Positions 25,527-33,758 of a stretch of DNA of 44,868 nucleotides are shown piece by piece. Made by a program: the position numbers and the translations under genes. The stretch is from Anaerolineales bacterium. Its GTDB lineage: Bacteria; Chloroflexota; Anaerolineae; Anaerolineales; Villigracilaceae. The notes under the pieces were generated by a model. It had not been told where the DNA came from. It ran no database searches and saw only the letters and a program-made list of their open reading frames with translations. Where the stretch lies: NCBI GenBank assembly GCA_014860745.1, contig JACZJC010000034.1, positions 1-44,868 on the forward strand, written 5' to 3'. Within the stretch, counting starts at the first letter, position 1; each line of letters opens with the position of its first letter.

Positions 25527-25844
25527 ATGGCTACCAAAAATCCCTCCCGCGTGAAGATCAAAGTCCCCAAGCAGGAACTGGCTGATTTCTGCCGTCGTTA
25601 CAACGTGCAGAAATTGGCTTTGTTTGGTTCTGTACTTGGGAAGAATTTCCGCGCGGATAGTGACGTGGATGTGCTGGTGTCCTTTCAACCTAATGCAAAA
25701 ATCGGGTTTATCACTTTCTCCCGAATGCAACGAGAGCTTGCCGAGCTATTCAATCGCCCTGTGGACTTGGTTCCCATGGACGGCTTGAAACCCGTCATTC
25801 GCGACTCTGTCCTCTCGAATATCGAGGAAGTGTATGCGTCCTGA
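25527..25844 (+). CDS. MNT-type nucleotidyltransferase, antitoxin of a HEPN/MNT pair
   Basis: A 105-residue minimal nucleotidyltransferase with the signature Gly34-Ser35, then Asp46-x-Asp48 (GSVLGKNF...DSDVDVLV), and LFNRPVDLV supplying the third acidic residue. In characterised HepT/MntA pairs the MNT protein neutralises the HEPN RNase by AMPylating a Tyr near its active site. The stop overlaps the start of the HEPN gene by 11 bp, giving coupled translation. The module lies between duplicated copies of the ALDH gene end. Confidence 0.9.
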   Translation: MATKNPSRVKIKVPKQELADFCRRYNVQKLALFGSVLGKNFRADSDVDVLVSFQPNAKIGFITFSRMQRELAELFNRPVDLVPMDGLKPVIRDSVLSNIEEVYAS

Positions 25845-26181
25845 AAAACTATATTTGACGGATATCGTCGAAGCTGCGGAAGCTATTTCAAGATTCGTGA
25901 TGGGTGAGAGTTATTACGAATTCGAGCAGAACGAAATGATGAATAGTGCGGTTCTTCAAAAGTTGACTGTTATTGGTGAAGCCGCTTCACGTCTTCCAAA
26001 AGAATTCACCAACCGCTTTCCAGAAATTCCCTGGGTGGACATCATTGGCTTTCGTAATATTGCCGTACATGAATATTTCGCGATTCGCTGGGACATCGCA
26101 TGGGTTGCCGCGACAGAGGAAGTTCCTGTGTTGAAAGAGCAGGTTAAGAAAATTTTGCGAGAAGAGTTTACAGAAAAATAA
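25834..26181 (+). CDS. HEPN-domain RNase toxin (HepT-like)
   Basis: A 115-residue helical protein of the DUF86/HepT group. The RNase motif R-x4-H-x-Y is intact: Arg74 and His79 in FRNIAVHEY, with Tyr81 the expected AMPylation target. Such toxins cleave RNA when the MNT partner is lost, causing growth arrest; several act against phage. It forms an operon with the preceding MNT gene. The 90-odd bases after the stop are G-rich and carry the second copy of the ALDH tail. Confidence 0.9.
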   Translation: MRPEKLYLTDIVEAAEAISRFVMGESYYEFEQNEMMNSAVLQKLTVIGEAASRLPKEFTNRFPEIPWVDIIGFRNIAVHEYFAIRWDIAWVAATEEVPVLKEQVKKILREEFTEK

Positions 26182-26241
26182 CCTAGCCTTTGATTTCGGA
26201 TTTGGGGACGCGTACCCGTTAGGGTAGGGACGGGGAGGGGC

Positions 26242-26270
26242 AGAATATCTGGGTGCCGACGGGGGAGTGA
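26242..26270 (+). repeat. Direct repeat, right copy of the ALDH gene end
   Basis: 28 of 29 bases equal the end of the ALDH gene, including its stop codon, but no other ALDH sequence is present here. It is therefore a transposed or duplicated fragment, not part of a gene. Confidence 0.93.
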
Positions 26271-26316
26271 GGGAAGAGCCTATCTTCCTTTATAATCCTC
26301 TAAAAGGAGATTATCT

Positions 26317-27975
26317 ATGACGAGACGTGTTGAAAAGACCGTTTTCATCAGTTATCGCCGTACAAACTTGCCATGGGCGTTGGCTATTTTTCAAAACTTG
26401 AAAAACGAGGGGTACGATGTTTTCTTCGATTATCTTAGTATCCCCAGCGGAGATTTTGAAACCACGATAATTGAGAATATCAAGGCACGTTCTCATTTCG
26501 TTGTAATATTGACTCCTTCTGCATTGGAAAGATGCAACGAGACTGGGGATTGGTTAAGGCGTGAAATAGAAACCGCAATAGATGAAAAGCGGAATATTGT
26601 TCCGCTTATGCTGGAGAGCTTTGACTTTGGTGCTCCATCAACTGCCAAAGCATTAACTGGAAAACTCGATAAGCTAAAGAAATACAATGGTTTACGTGTA
26701 CATGCAGAATATTTTTTCGAGGGCATGAACAGGCTTCGAGAAAATTTCCTGAATGTAACGCTGGACGCTGTTGTTCACCCACTTTCTGAAATTGTTAAGC
26801 CTACCACCGAAGAGCAAAATGTTGCTGCAAGCGGTGTTAGTCCTGTTGAAAAAGACCATCTTGCTGCTCAAGAATTGTACGAACGTGGCAATGTGTTTTT
26901 AGACTTGGATAAATACGAAGAAGCAATTCGTTACTATAAAAAAGCTATTGATCTCAATCCGATATTTGCTGAAGCTTATGTTCATTGGGGCATAGCATTG
27001 AACGACTTGGGGCAATACGATGAAGCAGAGGCTTGTCATCGTAAATCTATAAACCTCAATTCATCACTGGCACCAGCATATTCCAATCTGGGGACTACAC
27101 TAAGAGAAATGAAGCGATACGAAGAAGCGGAATCTAATTATCGCAAGGCTATTGAACTTGATCCTTCACATCCTTATCCGTATACAAATTTAGCACTCAT
27201 GCTTCATGACAACCTAAAACGTTACGATGAAGCCGAGGTGATGTACAAAAAAGTGCTTGCATTAAAGCCAACCGCCTCGGACTCTTTTTACAATTGGGCT
27301 AGGTATCTCTACGATATCGGAAAATACAAAGAGGCGGAAATCAATTATCGTAAAGCGTTGGATCTCAATCCATCAGACACAGATATTTATAACAATCTAG
27401 GGGCTTTATTAAATGATAAATTAGAACTCTACAATCAAGCTGAAACTCTTTTCCGTAAAGCTATTGAAATCAAGCCGTCAAAAGCCACTGCGCACCACAA
27501 TTTAGGCATTTCGCTGATAAAACAAAGACGCCATGCCGAGGCTGAAGAGAGTTTTCGAAAAGCCATTGAAATCGATTCTTCTTATATTTCTGCTTACTTC
27601 AGTTTAGGCGATTTACTTGATAACCAAAAACGTTACAAAGAGGCTGAAGTTGCATATCGACAAGCAATAAAATTATATCCATTTGATGCTCACCTTTATT
27701 ACCACTTAGGTGTTTCATTAAGTAATCAGGAACACTACTATGAAGCAGAGGCTAGTTATCGAAGGGGTATTGAACTCGATCCATTAGATGCAACAGCCCA
27801 CTGCCACTTGGGAGATGTCTTGAGATTTCTAAAACGCTTTGACGAGGCTGAAAATTATTATCGTAAAGCCATCACGCTAGACTCTTCGCATGCACACTTT
27901 TACAGCAGGGTCTTCATCACACTAAACAGAATAAGCCGACTCTTGCGCGAAAAACTAGTAGATGATGCAGATTAG
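26317..27975 (+). CDS. TIR-TPR protein (candidate defence or signalling NADase)
   Basis: A 552-residue protein. Residues 7-150 form a TIR domain: VFISYRRTN (9-17), DVFFDYLSIPSGDF (34-47), and Glu83 in DWLRREIETA, four residues after a Trp, the position of the NADase glutamate. From about 180 to 540 there are ten tetratricopeptide repeats with the recurring AEA-x2-YRKAI-x-L pattern. TIR-TPR proteins are known in prokaryotes and some act in immunity, the TPRs presumably sensing or binding a partner; that role is inferred here. A TATAAT (26291-26296) and AAAGGAG precede the ATG. The gene is visibly more AT-rich than the ALDH gene upstream, consistent with acquisition. It stands alone as a transcription unit. 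Confidence 0.92.
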   Translation: MTRRVEKTVFISYRRTNLPWALAIFQNLKNEGYDVFFDYLSIPSGDFETTIIENIKARSHFVVILTPSALERCNETGDWLRREIETAIDEKRNIVPLMLESFDFGAPSTAKALTGKLDKLKKYNGLRVHAEYFFEGMNRLRENFLNVTLDAVVHPLSEIVKPTTEEQNVAASGVSPVEKDHLAAQELYERGNVFLDLDKYEEAIRYYKKAIDLNPIFAEAYVHWGIALNDLGQYDEAEACHRKSINLNSSLAPAYSNLGTTLREMKRYEEAESNYRKAIELDPSHPYPYTNLALMLHDNLKRYDEAEVMYKKVLALKPTASDSFYNWARYLYDIGKYKEAEINYRKALDLNPSDTDIYNNLGALLNDKLELYNQAETLFRKAIEIKPSKATAHHNLGISLIKQRRHAEAEESFRKAIEIDSSYISAYFSLGDLLDNQKRYKEAEVAYRQAIKLYPFDAHLYYHLGVSLSNQEHYYEAEASYRRGIELDPLDATAHCHLGDVLRFLKRFDEAENYYRKAITLDSSHAHFYSRVFITLNRISRLLREKLVDDAD

Positions 27976-28108
27976 TGGTCAACAGACTTTTTCGCAGAAT
28001 CACTGACAGGAACGGATGATGATGTACGGGTGGAAGTCCGCTTCGGGATGGGGGCGCGACTGTCCCTGAGCGTATTCTGAATTTCGGCGACCGTGTCCGT
28101 GTGCGGAG

Positions 28109-28199
28109 GGTGCGTCGCACCTGGCTTAATGAGACGAGTCTCGTTGAGAGGATTTGTCCACTTAAGAAGATTCTCCTGTCTGTTTGGTGCGACGCACTC
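28109..28199. repeat. Inverted-repeat element (GTGCGTCGCACC ends), copy A
   Basis: GTGCGTCGCACC and GGTGCGACGCAC bound about 65 bp of unique sequence. About 80 percent identical by eye to copy B (28303-28393) and related to 11984-12097. Confidence 0.8.
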
Positions 28200-28302
28200 A
28201 AGAGCGGGCGTTACTTCGCCACAACCTCAACCCCGCTCAATTTAACATCCATCCCTGCTCGGAGTGTGTTCTGAATTTCCGCGACCGTGTCCGTGTGGGG
28301 AG

Positions 28303-28393
28303 AGTGCGTCGCACCTGACTTAATGAGATGAGTCTTGTCGAGAGGATTCGTCCACTTAAGAAGATTCTCCTGTCTCTTTGGTGCGACGCACTC
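28303..28393. repeat. Inverted-repeat element, copy B
   Basis: AGTGCGTCGCACC ... GGTGCGACGCACT; same length as copy A and in the same orientation, 194 bp apart. A remnant with the middle missing is present at about 36346-36366. Confidence 0.8.
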
Positions 28394-28543
28394 AAGGGTA
28401 GCGCGTTACTTCGCCACAATCTCAACCCTGCTCAATTTGACATCCGTCCCTGCTCTGAGCGTATTTTTAATTTCGGTGACTATATTCGTGTGTTCGTCAG
28501 GTAGTCGAGACTAGTCTTGGGTATTCTTAGGATAGAAAAATTA

Positions 28544-29308
28544 TTATAGTTTTTCAAAAACTATTACTGCCAGTTTGCTCCAATCATGTGCGTAAAGTAT
28601 TAATCGATCTCTGTCCTTTTTGGAAACTGGATTGTTATGTGCAAGTATGTTTCTTGTCTTTTCAATTTCTTCAATCCAGACAGCTAGATGGTCAAATTTT
28701 CCTCCTAGAATTTGCCGAAACTCATTGCTATTACTATTTATGATTTTCTTGAGGTCTTCAATGTCAGTAAAGAAAATTGGGGCAGCTCCTCTACTCGAGT
28801 GCCAAGGGGCTTCCTTTTCTGCTAATTTCCTTGTTGTTACATTTGAATGGATTTTTGTGTTTACTTTTTCGACTCTATCACCCCACCAGTTTTCTTTAAA
28901 ATACTTTTTCATTACGGCAACAACAAAATTTCTCACAGAATTTTCAAATAGGTAGATTACAGGATAAATTTCAGCATTGCTGTTTGCTGCAGTGAAAATT
29001 AAATTATCAATAAACGGATCATCTGATGTAGGAAGGGGCTTTAGAGATTTTTTTCTGATGTTTAGTTTAGGAGCTGGGTTTGTTGATTTAGGCGGTGCGA
29101 ATTCATCTTGAACTGCTCTTCTCGTTATCTCGTCAATGATAGAAGATACATTGATGTCAAGCTTGTTCTTCTTAATATAATAACAAGCAGCCTGATCAGT
29201 GCTTGTGAGATCAAGCCGCTTTTTTATTCTGGATAAAGTAACTTGAAGACTTTCCCTCTTTACATCAGTCTTCTTATTCAGGATTTGACTGATTAGATCC
29301 CTTGGCAT
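28544..29308 (-). CDS. Swt1-type HEPN-domain protein, putative RNase effector
   Basis: A 254-residue protein. The C-terminal half (about 110-254) has the layout of Swt1-type HEPN domains: VIYLFENSVRNFVVAVM, then WWGDRVEK, and near the end the HEPN catalytic motif Arg219-x4-His224 in KTRNILAHNNP. The N-terminal 70 residues resemble a short helical region (TSTDQAACYYIKKNKLDI) often fused to such domains. HEPN domains with an intact R-x4-H are commonly RNases in defence and toxin systems; that activity is predicted, not shown. It is the last gene of a three-gene operon, overlapping the small HTH gene by 35 bp. AAAGGA precedes the ATG. Codon use and base composition are AT-rich compared with flanking genes. 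Confidence 0.82.
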   Translation of the reverse strand: MPRDLISQILNKKTDVKRESLQVTLSRIKKRLDLTSTDQAACYYIKKNKLDINVSSIIDEITRRAVQDEFAPPKSTNPAPKLNIRKKSLKPLPTSDDPFIDNLIFTAANSNAEIYPVIYLFENSVRNFVVAVMKKYFKENWWGDRVEKVNTKIHSNVTTRKLAEKEAPWHSSRGAAPIFFTDIEDLKKIINSNSNEFRQILGGKFDHLAVWIEEIEKTRNILAHNNPVSKKDRDRLILYAHDWSKLAVIVFEKL

Positions 29309-29525
29309 CCTTTGTCCTTTTCTTGGGTTTTACGCCTAATCTTGCATTTCGAATTGAGCCTTCCGCTGCATTGCAGATCTTTGCGATATCAGGTCCTGAA
29401 AATCCAAAACGGTCTAAAACTTCAACCATTTCAGGTAAAGTTTCAAGGTCTTTAATACAGAGATATCCAAGCATGAGCTGTTCTTGGCTGGCGCCCGTTT
29501 TCTCAGTTTTTGTTTTCTTTGCCAT
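29274..29525 (-). CDS. Small sigma-region-4-like HTH protein
   Basis: An 83-residue protein with a Lys-rich start (MAKKTKTEKTG), a helix LMLGYLCIKDLETLPEMVEVL, an HTH-like segment FGFSGPDIAKICNAAEGSIRNAR similar in pattern to sigma-70 region 4, and a basic tail. The start at 29525 is chosen because GAGGAAG lies just upstream; a longer frame from 29555 has no RBS. It overlaps both neighbours (23 bp and 35 bp), so the trio is translationally coupled. It is likely a DNA-binding regulator or an antitoxin-like partner of the HEPN protein; this is inference. Confidence 0.75.
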   Translation of the reverse strand: MAKKTKTEKTGASQEQLMLGYLCIKDLETLPEMVEVLDRFGFSGPDIAKICNAAEGSIRNARLGVKPKKRTKDAKGSNQSNPE

Positions 29526-29901
29526 TTTCTTCCTCCTCTTGTATGGTTGTGTCAATCTCGTTGTTCAAACTCACCACTTTTGTTTTTGTAGGAGATTTTC
29601 TCTTTATAGGGAGTTTTAGTAGACCGACATAAAAGCCAGTTTCATCGTTTTTGTATACAATGCCCTCTTCTTCCCAAGTTTGAAAAACTTGGGACATTCC
29701 TTGTTTCGTGATGCCAACTATTTTTGCTAATTCTGTTCCGCTTTTGCTCCCATCTAAAGCGTTATATACCAAAACAAATTTGTCTTGATTTTCTTTTTTC
29801 TTCCCACTGCGAACAATTCTTTCAATCTCCTTAATTCCTAATGCACTTCTTGCAAGTAGTGAAATGATAATTTTATTTTGAGTTTCAAGGGTCTTACTCA
29901 T
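29503..29901 (-). CDS. Winged-helix transcriptional regulator, first gene of the HEPN operon
   Basis: A 132-residue protein. A MarR/ArsR-like winged helix spans about residues 40-90 (LDGSKSGTELAKIVGITKQG, then EEEGIVYKND for the wing), followed by a basic segment and an acidic Glu-rich tail (QEEEENGKENKN). RBS AAAGGAGGG is strong. As first gene of the operon it may autoregulate expression and sense the state of the HEPN protein. No operator palindrome is obvious in the 80 bp upstream. Confidence 0.78.
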   Translation of the reverse strand: MSKTLETQNKIIISLLARSALGIKEIERIVRSGKKKENQDKFVLVYNALDGSKSGTELAKIVGITKQGMSQVFQTWEEEGIVYKNDETGFYVGLLKLPIKRKSPTKTKVVSLNNEIDTTIQEEEENGKENKN

Positions 29902-29980
29902 CTAACCCTCCTTTAGGGCATCTAGGGAACGACAACAATGCGAAATTATAGGTTGATTCCGTCTGAAATGCAATAACTTC

Positions 29981-30394
29981 TTAAGTCACAATCTCAACCG
30001 CGCTCAATTTGACATCCGTCCCTGCTCTGAGGGTATTCTGAATTTCGGCGACCGTGTCCGTGTGCTGCATCAACTCGCGGATTTCCTCTTCTGTCCCTTT
30101 GGCATGGACTTTGGCAGAATAAGACACGTTCTTCGCGCCTTCGCCTTCTGCGCCAAAGTCGCCGCTCACTTCCACTTCCACTTTTTCCACTTGAATATTT
30201 CGTTTCGCGGCTTCGCGGTAGATGTCATTGCAGTAGCAGGTTGCCAGCGCAAGGAAGAGCAATTCCCCGCCGTTGACACTGGAGCCAAGTCCGCTTGATT
30301 TTGGAGGAATGATGATGGAATGAGAATTATCGTTTGTGGTCAGCGTGACGTTATGCTGTCCCTGGCTGTTTTGAATATTGGCTTTGATTTTCAT
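29981..30394 (-). CDS. OsmC/YhfA-family peroxiredoxin-like protein
   Basis: A 137-residue OsmC-fold protein. The resolving part GELLFLALATCYCNDIYREA carries the reactive Cys; the second, C-terminal Cys of classical OsmC/Ohr is absent, as in many YhfA-like members, so peroxidase activity is uncertain. The start at 30394 has GGAG seven bases upstream; an in-frame TTG two codons earlier is less likely. The last ~26 codons (from HTDTVAEIQNTL to the stop) are the source, or one member, of the repeat family scattered between 28.0 and 37.6 kb. Confidence 0.88.
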   Translation of the reverse strand: MKIKANIQNSQGQHNVTLTTNDNSHSIIIPPKSSGLGSSVNGGELLFLALATCYCNDIYREAAKRNIQVEKVEVEVSGDFGAEGEGAKNVSYSAKVHAKGTEEEIRELMQHTDTVAEIQNTLRAGTDVKLSAVEIVT

Positions 30395-30440
30395 ATTCAA
30401 CTCCTAACAAATAAAAGGTTATAGAACATACATCCTTATT

Positions 30441-31289
30441 TTATTCGGATTCTTTCGCTGCCCGCGCACTGCCCACCGCACTAAGAGTCACCCCGCCAAG
30501 CACGACCAGTCCACCGATCAACGCGAAGACTCCCATACTTTCACCGAAAAACAAAAATACCCAAATGGGATTCAAGACAGGTTCCAGCGTGCCAATAAGA
30601 TTTGCTTCCAAGGCAGGGATGTGTTTGATTCCTTGCGTGAAAAATATGAACGCCAGCCCGATCTGAAACACGCCGAGGAATGCGAGAATGGACCAGTTGG
30701 TGACTGTCCATGTTTCTTTCAACACGAATGGAAAGCCCAAAGTGGCGGTTAAAAGAAACGCAATGAGATTGCTCTCCGCAGGATTGCCATTCTTTTGGGC
30801 ACGGAAGGCGACCATCATCACCGCCGAAGTCACGCCGCTGAGAATGGCGAGCAGGTTTCCGTAGAGGCCGTCCGTGCTGAGTTTGTCAGCGAAGAAAAGT
30901 GTCAGCCCGATGAAGATGATAAGCATGGAAATCCAGTCCGTGCGGGCGGGCTTTTCGCGCAAGAGCCAGAACGCCAGCAGGACAACATAGATCGGTGCTG
31001 TGTATTGCAGGAAGATCGCATTCGCTGCCGTGGTCATCTTGGTGGAGGTGACGAACAGGAACTGTGTCAGGATGAACATCCCTGCTGCCAGTAATTGCCA
31101 GCGGTTGAAGCGGGTAGGGATGCGTCGCAGGTAGACCAGAAAAACGATACTCGCGAAGAGACTGCGTCCCGCCAAAATCGAGATCGGCTGCCAGTCCAGA
31201 ATTTTTACGAACAGTCCGCTCGTGCTCCATAAAATGGCGGCGAGTGCAAGATAAAGAATCGCCTTGCGGCGTTCGGAAAGAGAATCCAT
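30441..31289 (-). CDS. EamA/DMT-superfamily transporter
   Basis: A 282-residue inner-membrane protein with ten predicted helices in two EamA repeats (AILWSTSGLFVKIL near the N-terminus and AILSGVTSAVMMVAFRAQ in the second half; ANLIGTLEPVLNPIWVFLFFGE near the C-terminus is the most conserved stretch). Members export amino acids, nucleosides or metabolites; the substrate is unknown. The start at 31289 is preferred over an in-frame TTG at 31301 because GAGG lies just upstream. Confidence 0.9.
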   Translation of the reverse strand: MDSLSERRKAILYLALAAILWSTSGLFVKILDWQPISILAGRSLFASIVFLVYLRRIPTRFNRWQLLAAGMFILTQFLFVTSTKMTTAANAIFLQYTAPIYVVLLAFWLLREKPARTDWISMLIIFIGLTLFFADKLSTDGLYGNLLAILSGVTSAVMMVAFRAQKNGNPAESNLIAFLLTATLGFPFVLKETWTVTNWSILAFLGVFQIGLAFIFFTQGIKHIPALEANLIGTLEPVLNPIWVFLFFGESMGVFALIGGLVVLGGVTLSAVGSARAAKESE

Positions 31290-31338
31290 GGATGTCCTCA
31301 ATAGGGGATAGGGTTGATGCCCGATTATACAGGTATCG

Positions 31339-31400
31339 CTTCAACCTTGCTCAATTTGAAATCCATCCCCGCCTGGGCACATTCTGGATTTTCGCCATCC
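31339..31400. repeat. Degenerate osmC-tail copy E
   Basis: About 62 bp matching the osmC gene end (TCAATTTGAAATCCATCCCC, then a diverged part) with at least one indel, in the gap between the EamA gene and ftsH. Confidence 0.65.
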
Positions 31401-31421
31401 ATCTACGCACTCACGCAGTCT

Positions 31422-31461
31422 ACAAGAATGCCCCCGAATAAAATTTCGGAGGCATTCTTGT
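31422..31461 (-). terminator. Terminator hairpin after ftsH
   Basis: ACAAGAATGCCCCCGAA and TTCGGAGGCATTCTTGT form a long stem around TAAAA, 25 bp beyond the ftsH stop. Confidence 0.8.
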
Positions 31462-31485
31462 TATCAAATAAATATTCAGGTGAAA

Positions 31486-33276
31486 CTATGTCAGCGCGAC
31501 AAACTCTTCGCGTGACAGGGTCTCTTGCGCGAGCAGGGCTTGCGTCACCCGTTCCACCGCATCACGCTTTTCGGTGACGATACGTTTGGCTTCCTGATAA
31601 CACTCGTCTAGGATCTCGTTGATGGCTTTATCGAGTGCTTCAAATGTTTTTTGTCCAGCCTGTGACGTTCCAACTTCATGACGTTGGAACACCCGCAAAC
31701 CGCTGATGCTCATTCCGAGGCGCATGACCATATCCTCGGCTAGTTGCGTGGCAACCTGCAGGTCATTGGATGCGCCGCTGGTGATGTCGTGGCAGAAGAT
31801 TTCCTCTGCCACACGTCCGCCCATCAGGCCGATAATGCGCGCCATGATCTGGTTGCGGAACATGAGAATGCTGTCCTGTTCAGGGAGCGCCATCGTAAAG
31901 CCGCCCGACTGTCCGCGCGGGATGATCGTGATCTTGTACACAGGGTCAGAGTGCGGAGTGGCGTGCATCACAACCGCGTGCCCCGCTTCATGATAAGCAA
32001 TTGTCCGCCGTTCGCCTTCGCTGATGATGCGGCTCTTTTGTTGAACGCCGCCGATCAAAGACTTTTCAACTGCTTCCTGAAAATCGAGCACAGAGATGAC
32101 CTCATTGCCGCCGCGTACTGCGATGATCGCCGCTTCATTGACGATATTCGCCAGGTCGGCTCCGACCAAGCCGGGAGTTGATTTTGCAATATCCATCAGA
32201 TTCACATCCGCTGCCAGTTTTCGATCTTTGACATGCACCTCCAGAATGGATACGCGTCCCTTAACGTCGGGGCGGGAGATGGTCACATGGCGGTCAAAAC
32301 GACCCGCACGGATCAAGGCGGGGTCGAGCACGTCCACGCGGTTGGTGGCGGCCAGAACGACAACTCCATCCGTGGCGGCAAAACCGTCCATTTCAACGAG
32401 CAGCTGATTCAGAGTCTGATCCTGTTCCATTTCACCGCCGCCCCCGCCGCCGCCATGACGCTTGCGCCCGACTGCGTCAATTTCATCAATGAAAATAATA
32501 CACGGGGCTTTGGCTCGGGCTTTCTTAAATAGAGAGCGCACGCGGCTCGCACCCATACCAACGAACATTTCCACGAATTCAGAACCAGAGGTGCTGAAGA
32601 ACGGCACGCCTGCTTCACCGGCAATTGCCTTGGCCAGCAGCGTTTTGCCCGTTCCAGGGTCGCCTGCCAATAGCACGCCATGCGGCATGCGCGCGCCAAT
32701 GCGCTCGTACAACTGATTATTTTTCAAGAAGGCAACGATATCAACCAACTCCTCACGGTTTTCATCCATACCGGCAACATCCTTGAAGTTGATGTTCGGG
32801 ATCGCCCCTTCCACGAATTTTTTACGGCCAATGATCCCGCCGCCCATCCGCGTTACGGCAAAAGCCATCAAACCGAGCATGGCGATACTTACCACTGAGC
32901 TGATGACTTTATCACTGGTGGCTATATTCGACTCTACGACCTCATATTCCAACTTCGCCATCTGGCTTCTGGATACACCCAGGAATTGCATTTGCTCCAA
33001 AAATGAAGTGGATGGGTCTCGCCGGGTTGTGTCCTCTGTCCCATCTTTGTAGTGGACAACCAGTGTATTATTCCCCTGAAGTTCCTCGATTCCTTCTACC
33101 CGTCCAGCTGAGATGGCAGCCGCAACAGTGCTCAACGCTACCGGTTCTTCCTGCATCATGGAACGGATGAACATTGTGCCAACGGCCGCCAGCCCAATGA
33201 TCAAAAGGATCAGGCTTGCCTTGCCGTATTTGTGATTTTTAAAGAAGTTCAATAGTTGATTAACAGATTGTTTCAT
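31486..33276 (-). CDS. ftsH: ATP-dependent zinc metalloprotease FtsH
   Basis: Membrane-bound AAA protease for quality control of membrane and cytoplasmic proteins; works as a hexamer. The 596-residue protein has two membrane helices (about 18-38 and 123-142) around a short FtsH external domain, Walker A GDPGTGKT, Walker [12 protein letters not shown], the SRH region [22 protein letters not shown], and the zinc site HEAGH. A Gly-rich stretch ([12 protein letters not shown]) follows Walker B, longer than in E. coli FtsH. Chloroflexota often have more than one FtsH, so this may be a paralogue. RBS GAGGAG precedes the ATG. Confidence 0.96.
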   Translation of the reverse strand: MKQSVNQLLNFFKNHKYGKASLILLIIGLAAVGTMFIRSMMQEEPVALSTVAAAISAGRVEGIEELQGNNTLVVHYKDGTEDTTRRDPSTSFLEQMQFLGVSRSQMAKLEYEVVESNIATSDKVISSVVSIAMLGLMAFAVTRMGGGIIGRKKFVEGAIPNINFKDVAGMDENREELVDIVAFLKNNQLYERIGARMPHGVLLAGDPGTGKTLLAKAIAGEAGVPFFSTSGSEFVEMFVGMGASRVRSLFKKARAKAPCIIFIDEIDAVGRKRHGGGGGGGEMEQDQTLNQLLVEMDGFAATDGVVVLAATNRVDVLDPALIRAGRFDRHVTISRPDVKGRVSILEVHVKDRKLAADVNLMDIAKSTPGLVGADLANIVNEAAIIAVRGGNEVISVLDFQEAVEKSLIGGVQQKSRIISEGERRTIAYHEAGHAVVMHATPHSDPVYKITIIPRGQSGGFTMALPEQDSILMFRNQIMARIIGLMGGRVAEEIFCHDITSGASNDLQVATQLAEDMVMRLGMSISGLRVFQRHEVGTSQAGQKTFEALDKAINEILDECYQEAKRIVTEKRDAVERVTQALLAQETLSREEFVALT

Positions 33277-33552
33277 GTCTCCTCTTATGCTGATAAAGAT
33301 TTGATACAGACCGCATCAAACCCAATGTATCGTATCGCATTAAGACGTGCTTGCAGTTAACAACTTCATTAGTACTGATAACAAAGTTGTAGGTATACGG
33401 GTAAGATTCCGCTTTTAAAAGAAATTTGGAGTTGGATTTTTATTAACTAACTCTAATAATGTTTTTCAATCCGCCAGTGCCAAACATTTTATTTCTCCCT
33501 GTCAGCACAATAAAAAATTATGGATTGAATAACAAGCTACAAAATATACGTA

Positions 33553-33711
33553 ATGGCTAAACTGATCAAACTTCCTGCTTTACCGTTTGAATCCAATAAG
33601 AAATTTACAGAGTGGCTTGCGAAGAATCATGACAAATCCGCTGGAGTGTGGATTGACACAATCTCAACCCCGCTCAATTTGACATCTGTCCCCGCCCTGC
33701 CTGTGCCATGA
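33553..33711 (+). pseudogene. Chimeric remnant ORF 1: YdeI-like N-terminus joined to inverted osmC tail
   Basis: A 52-codon frame. The first ~34 codons (FESNKKFTEWLAKNHDKSAG) match the N-terminal pattern of YdeI/OmpD-associated proteins (W-L-x-K-N-H-x-K-S-x-G-x-W); then the frame runs into the antisense strand of an osmC-tail copy (TISTPLNLTSVPA) and stops. The same fusion, at the same codon and with the same total length, is present at 37449-37607. It is probably a gene fragment rather than a functional protein. An intact YdeI-like gene is at 38051. Confidence 0.7.
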
Positions 33712-33751
33712 AATGGTAAGCGTATTCTGAATTTCGGCGAGCGTGACCGTT
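33657..33751. repeat. osmC-tail copy F
   Basis: Matches the osmC gene end with an insertion of about 18 bp near its middle. Same orientation as the other copies (osmC sense on the minus strand). Confidence 0.85.
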
Positions 33752-33758
33752 ACTCCTA

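Larger units (their letters stand above)
27976..28543. repeat. Non-coding repeat field: three osmC-tail copies and two inverted-repeat elements
   Basis: This 568-bp gap holds no gene. It contains osmC-tail copies at 28061-28103 (partial), 28209-28297 and 28405-28492, interleaved with palindromic elements at 28109-28199 and 28303-28393. The tail plus palindrome unit is tandemly repeated with a period of 194 bp. On the minus strand the second and third copies still read as the osmC C-terminus with a TAA stop, e.g. TLRAGTDVKLS followed by VEIVAK and stop. Confidence 0.85.

Noticed and set aside
25405-26270. MNT-HEPN module as an integrative element with att sites
   Set aside because: The 29-bp repeats look like attachment sites, but there is no integrase, recombinase or tRNA target, so I report only the duplication and leave the mechanism open.
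27917-28425. Minus-strand frames of 94 and 62 codons in the repeat field
   Set aside because: They owe their openness to the 194-bp repeated sequence (both contain the same RRIFLSG stretch from the palindromic elements) and have no protein-like features.
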